A stretch of 64,000 nucleotides of DNA from Mikania micrantha (Eukaryota; Streptophyta; Magnoliopsida; Asterales; Asteraceae): positions 64,165,433 through 64,229,432 of the forward strand of contig CM018695.1 of NCBI GenBank assembly GCA_009363875.1, read 5' to 3'. Shown here in pieces: positions 58,317-64,000 of this stretch (position 1 is the first letter of the stretch; every line of letters begins with the position of its first letter). The notes under the pieces are model-generated. The model was not told where the DNA came from, searched no databases, and worked only from the letters and a program-made list of their open reading frames with translations. The position numbers and the translations under genes are program-made.

Positions 58317-59637
58317 TAGGCTCTAGTGATGTTATGATTTTAAGATTTACGATTTATATTTCTTCGTAGTTTGAGGTTTTACTTGGTTGAACACAGTTAG
58401 AATTTAATTATCATTTAATATTTAAGTTTTGATGAGAATTCTGTTAACATTTATTATATTATACTTGTTTGCATTATGTGATCTTGTATCCAACCTGTTA
58501 TGCCAAAAATCAGCAAGTAGGACAAACATGCAAGGCAAAATTTTCGTTACGGGTGCACACGGAACGAGAATTTGCAGTACATGTAAATTCTACAAATGCG
58601 AGATATAAGGCACAACTGTTGAAAACTCTGGGACGATTAACTTAAGCTAAATTGGTTGAAAAACTAATAACCATACTTATGGTGCCAGCAATATGTAAAC
58701 TTGTTTTAGACTTTTATCATGTGAAACATTTTGTGTTGTGTAGTGTTGGTAGGTGATTGGAATGCTTTCAAAGTATCGTTGGTGTGGTGGGTTGGCTGCG
58801 GTATACCCTATATATAAGCACCGACAATATTTTGGGAGTAGCACCGAAAGCTTGATCAATGATTTAGTTTCATAAATTCAAATGTGTTGATAGGGTAATT
58901 ATAGTAAAAGTTGTAGCATACTAAGACTAGGTGTATTCCACAAAAGTTTTAGTTATTATTCTTATATCAAGTGTTAATTGTTGCAATAAAAACATGAAAG
59001 ATAAATATGTAACCTAATTGTAGTAAGTCAGAATTATGTCAAACATCAAACTTTAAACCTATGATGCTAACCCTTCGATAGTACTTCACGAATGAGAATC
59101 TAACGTTGTTGTATTACATAAATCATAAATTCTCAAATTACAAGATGTAATTTCATATTTGGTTTCTGAAAATCCGAATTTCGGAATCCATTTATATGTG
59201 GTGTAAGATTACATTATTCTTTCAAATAATCGGAAATGACAAAACGCTCACACTAAAATTCACAACCTATGTTTAGCTCACTATTATTCGAACAACAATA
59301 ATTCAATATAACGAAATGAATACAAATCCTAATTAATTAAAAATAATGTTTTTAGAAATCACTACAGTTTCTGACTGGGTTCGCCCTACATATACCCTAT
59401 ACATAAACATTGTTAATAAATGGTATATTACTTTAGCCAGAATTCGGTAGGAATTAATAACGAAATTAACTAAAGTAGAAGAACGTATTTTTTTAAAGCT
59501 ACCAGATTCAACGAACATAACCAATAATAAACATTAATATTCACAACATTTATTACAATACACTGAAATTTAAACATCACCTACTCTCTATAGTTTCTTC
59601 TTAATTTCGGGACGAAATTCCTAAAAGTAGGGGAGAC
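58317..59637 (+). other. Non-coding 3' part of the gag-only element
   Basis: AT-rich, no pol motif in any frame. It ends with TTTCGGGACGAAATT and the purine tract before the LTR at 59638. Confidence 0.8.
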
Positions 59638-62312
59638 TGTAACATTTCCATTTTTTTTTTAGGTTATCAATGAGAAATTTCATTTTATTATTTATTTATC
59701 TATAATTATTATTAAAGTTAAAAAAAAATAAAAAAAATAAAAATAGTAATAATATCTCAAGTCTTAAAGGTTTATAAAAGAAAGTTCTTATAAATAAAAC
59801 TAATATTATTATTTAAATGAATAAATATTAAATTTAGAAAAATATGATGATTTTATAAAGTTTATAAATTTAATAAAATTTTATAAAACCTTTTTAAGAC
59901 TTAGAGGGGCTAAAATTGTCAAAACATAAAGTTAAATTAAAAAGGAAACAAGGGGGGGACCAATCTTGCCAATCCCCTATACTTCCTTTCTTCCTCACCC
60001 ACTTTCTCTTATGGGTATCCATAAACCCATTTTCGACCCATTCAACCCATAGCGTGAATTAGGGAATAAAATCAGCAAATCTTGAGACTTTATCAGTTAC
60101 CGAATGTTAAGGAGTCGAAATCTATAACCAATTCGAGAATTCAAATTCAAAATAACACGAAATTCGTTCCTAAAAACTCGTACACGATCGGTTAGCATGT
60201 ATCTATATAAACAAGCGTAAAAATCAAATTAAATCCACCCACACACACATCTAAACCCGACGAAGCTTTATGTATGCTCGAAGTACCATCACAAGCTTCC
60301 TAGATCGCTAATCAAGCCCATAAAAGTTTCCGGTCGAACGGTTCTGCAGCCGAGTTCGAAACCAGGCCAAACACAAACGTTTGTAAGTGTTCTATACATC
60401 TTTGCATTCGGTTTTTGATCTAGAACAAAAGCCCTAATCCTATCAACTCCATCGTTGTCCAGATCGATCGAATTTGGATGAGAAAGAGGCTAGGGTTTCG
60501 TTCTTTATAATTTTGATTTGGAATATTAAGCGCAAGATAGTTTATAACTAATTTAAATGAAACATTATCACAATCAGGCGCCTAGATCAATTGGTGTAGC
60601 GTGTGTGTTCGGGGCTTAAGGTCACGGGTTCGAAACCCGGCCACGGCGGGTTAAACCGTTTTCTTTTATTTTATTTAATAACTTTTTATTTACTCATTAT
60701 TTTTAAAATCTGATTTCACCTAAATTTTTATAAACTTAAAAACTATTAATTTAATAAAGAAAATATATATTATTCAATTTATTTATTTAATTTATTTATT
60801 TATTTAATTAATTCATTTAATTATTTATTTATTTTTTTTAGATACATAAAAGGTTATATTTAGTTTAGGTATTATTTATTCATTTATTTATTTTTTTTTT
60901 TTTTAAAAAAAAAAAAAATATATATTATTATTATTATTATTATTATTGAAATTATAATTATTACCATCTTATTATTATTATTAGAATTACTATAGTTATT
61001 ATTATTATTAGTATAATTATTTTAGTTAATATTATTATTAATTATTATCACCATTATCAGAGGTATTAATATTATTATTACTAGTATTATTAATAGTATT
61101 ATTGTTATTGTGACTATTATTATTTTTATTATTATGATCATAGTTATTAACAAAATTATTATTATTATTATTATTATTATTAATACAAATATTATTATTA
61201 TTATTATTACAATTATTATTGATGTTATTAAAAATATTATTATTACTATTATTCTTATTATTATTAATATTATTATTATTATTATTATTATTATTAGTAT
61301 TATTTTTAACATTAGTATTATTAGTATTATTACTTTTATCACTATTATCATTATTAATATAATTATTATTATAGTGTTTTTCAACATTAATAAATATTTT
61401 AAATTTTAAACAATAACACGACTTGAAACAATTATTATAAAATCATATTTATGGATTTGGTTATAAACATATGGAACACAAATACATTATGAAATTTTAT
61501 GCAAAGTCATAGTTACATTAGTTGTGTGCGATTGAATTATAGGTTAAGCTAAATCGAGTTGGATATTATTTGGACTACATATTTGTCATTTATTTGCAAC
61601 GATTAGCTCATCAATCAAGGTGAGTCTTCATAGCCCCTTTTTATACTTTTATTATTTGGGGTGAAACATGTTATCAATTTTTATTTTTCTTTTTTAAACA
61701 ATTTATGTGAAACAAGTTTATGACATTATACATGTTGAACATTAGTTAACATTTAGCATTGATCACCCCTAGTGACTATGATAGATCTATTGACCGGCCA
61801 TTCCACTGTGTTTGATTTACCCTTCGGGGGAAGCCCGCAGTGATAGTTACTAGTTCAAGCATTGCGATGCTTACCATGGTCAAACATTATTCTGTTAACA
61901 TTCGTTGATCTGCTTCATTTACTAATTCAATATTGTATGTTCATATTGCTTGGTTACACATATTACTTATAACATTTATCAACATTTTATTCAACTATTT
62001 TTGGTGTGTGTGCTTAAACCTGTGAAGCTCACCAACTTTATAGTTGACCCTTTTATTTAAACATGTTTCAGGTGGAAACGCTACATAGGCATGCTAAGAG
62101 AGTTGATTTAGTTTTATCATTATGTTTAACATTTAATTGTTTGATTTAATATTTCCTTTTATGATGTATTGGATGTTTGAAGATATTTGAATGTTATGAT
62201 TGAATTTATGATAATTAATGGTTTGAATTAATTTCAATAAACACCCTGTGCTTTTGAACAATCTACACTTCGTGTACGCTCCGATGATTCCGCCATTGGT
62301 CGGGGTGTTACA
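59638..62312 (+). repeat. 3' LTR of the gag-only element
   Basis: 2675 bp, same internal layout as the 5' LTR: TATA-like near 60203, tRNA-like 60577-60649, microsatellite, cassette 61620-62071. Confidence 0.93.
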
Positions 62313-64000
62313 CCTGGCGTGGGTGCACCAACCCAGGCGTTACGCCTGGCGACTATGTCGGCTAAAAATCGTTTTAAGTCGACCAGAACGTTTTAGAAGC
62401 ATTAAAACTTATCCAATTCGATCTTAAACACCCACCAGACGCCATTTCTTCAATCTTAAACCTCCAAACTTCAAATCTAAGGCCTTTGAACATCCGGATC
62501 ATCCCACGGATCGTATATACAAGTCCTAATCGTTGTTTTACCCGCAGGAACTCGTCAGAACAGGTAACGGTTCGTTTTAACCTTCTAGTTTGATTTTGAT
62601 TGATTAGATCTTGATTTTGAACGTAATGAGATAGTTAGGATTGTTGATTATTGCCTAGATGATGGCTAGGATTGATTTTAAACGAAGAACACGAAGTTCT
62701 AACGGTTAAATCCTTGTTTTGATCCGTTGTGATGCCCGGTTTGCATGAAATCATCCCTATGATTATAATGGTTTAAACCATTTGATTATAACAATGTAGG
62801 TGATTAGTCTGATTAATCTTTGAAATACAAAGGTTAAATCCAAGTGTTTCAAACTAATCACAATCATTAACATACTCATTGGAATGATTATCTGATGTTT
62901 GTGATAACAGTCAGATTAGTATGTTAAATCTGGTTATTTCACCTATTATGGTGCTACATTGTGATATTTCATGATATTTGGGTAATCAATAACAAGGATT
63001 AATCATTTCTAAGCCATTAAATCATCTAAAAATTGTCTTAGTATTATAATCAACAATATTAACTATTTGATTAATTCGAGATTATTTAGATTAATCAAGA
63101 GAGTCATCAACTTTGTATTAGGAATCTAATGCAATGTAGGTTCCTACATTATCATACATTGTATGATATAACCTTAAATTAATTAATTATATAATTAATA
63201 GCGAGTTGATGATTTATTAAGCAATGTCTTTGACATTGAACGTTCAGAAAGATCTAATCAGTAAACTAGAACATAAATAACTTATTAAATATAATTAAAT
63301 GCAGAATCACCTCTTTGTTGTTAGATTTGAGAGATTTTGCTACCTTATATCATCAGGTGAGTTTCGTATCACCCCTGTTCTTTTAATGTTTTATAAACAT
63401 CGGGGTATAACTGCTAAACTTTTCTTGATCATATGATATGTGTCACTGTTATCTGTGTGATTTCATGTGATTAACTGAATTTGTGGATTTCATGGGATTG
63501 TTGCCGTTAGTATCTCTATCATGATATCAAAGTCCTCATTCTTGAACTGTATCTAGTGAACCCATGTGTGGCCGAGCAGAAAACATTGATAGTACTATCG
63601 GTTGACACCCCATTCACTGGGAGGATTGCATCTCCCCTGGTGTGAATGTTTGTTATCTGTTTCCTGAACTTCTTAATGGTGTGATAGACATTAAGATAAT
63701 GAGGCAATAAGATATGTACCGACGGGTAATATCGAGAACTGAACATATCGTCCGAAAGGAACTAGATACGGGTCCCATGGTTATCCGGAACTGTGAACAT
63801 GTATTTGAACTTAACTGTCATATCATATGATTTAACTAAACTGTATGAACTCACCAGCTTTGTGCTGATGTTTTCGAAACTAAAACTTTTGCAGGCAATC
63901 AAGGACAACGGTGAGGATGCACTCACAGCACTAGCAACAACTGTAATTAAATAAATTGTAATATGTATAAACTGTAATAATATTTGTAACCACGAACCTT

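Larger units (their letters stand above)
52826..62312 (+). mobile_element. Gag-only LTR retrotransposon (TR-GAG-like), 9.5 kb
   Basis: LTRs of 2671 and 2675 bp (TGTAACATTTCC...GGGTGTTACA) with a perfect CCTGG duplication (52821-52825 and 62313-62317). tRNA-iMet primer site at 55500, polypurine tract AAAAGTAGGGGAGAC just before 59638. Inside are only an upstream ORF and gag; protease, reverse transcriptase and integrase are absent. LTRs differ by one seen substitution and a few homopolymer or microsatellite length changes, so it moved recently and must use a partner's enzymes. Confidence 0.93.
52563..64000 (+). mobile_element. LTR of a fourth family (D), interrupted, runs off window
   Basis: Plus-strand LTR starting TGTCGCCCGTGAAG at 52563, interrupted at 52825 by the gag-only element and continuing at 62318. 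It shows AGGCGTTACGCCT and AGGCGGTACGCCT palindromes at the break, a possible leader donor AGAACAG|GTAACGG near 62561, and an intron-like cassette at 63357-63894. The window ends before its 3' end. The ORF at 63519-63746 is LTR sequence. Confidence 0.7.

Overview
This is plant nuclear DNA, AT-rich and intergenic in character. One complete host gene is recognisable; almost everything else is transposable elements. The families present (Tekay-like chromoviruses with ~2.7 kb LTRs, Tat/Athila-type elements primed by tRNA-Asp, hAT and Mutator-type MITEs, Helitrons, SINEs with the plant 3' domain) fit a eudicot. Asteraceae is my guess from the look of the LTR families, not a proof.

Left part (1-12.1 kb): a non-autonomous Helitron (551-1773), a SINE with a perfect 14-bp duplication (2825-3093), a hAT MITE with a perfect 8-bp duplication (4029-4408), and then the host gene at 5528-9385 on the minus strand. 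It has twelve exons (269 aa) and encodes an FMN-binding split-barrel protein of the PNPOx/HugZ-like family. Its TATA box is at 9476-9483 and a foldback MITE sits about 45 bp beyond it. A sister MITE (10081-10356) and a second SINE, itself interrupted by a small transposon, follow.

Middle part (12.1-46 kb): a deep nest. A minus-strand Tekay-type 3' LTR (12102-22248) was split by a same-family solo LTR (12771-17233, itself split by another solo LTR at 13305-14984) and by a complete but dead hAT transposon (18355-21526). Its pol remnant (22249-22826) was hit by a plus-strand LTR copy (22827 onward). That copy holds a minus-strand Tat/Athila-type composite (23675-44345), whose gag-pro gene was interrupted by a very young 11.7-kb Tekay element (31112-42837; its 2768-bp LTRs differ at one base by eye). 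A copia remnant (44449-about 46.03 kb) carries a second hAT MITE.

Right part (46.1-64 kb): a 5.4-kb Helitron consisting mostly of 13 near-identical 382/383-bp tandem units, a single orphan exon of a Bet v 1-family gene (51824-52116), and a 9.5-kb LTR element that encodes gag and an upstream ORF but no pol (52826-62312), inserted in another LTR that runs off the window end.

The most interesting signals lie inside the LTRs. Four different LTR families share an intron-like cassette of about 450-540 bp with the same landmarks. Two families carry tRNA-like modules with A and B boxes in similar places, and several carry clusters of GC-rich palindromes just upstream of the TATA-like sequence. Both coding Tekay-type elements have an extra ORF between the primer-binding site and gag.
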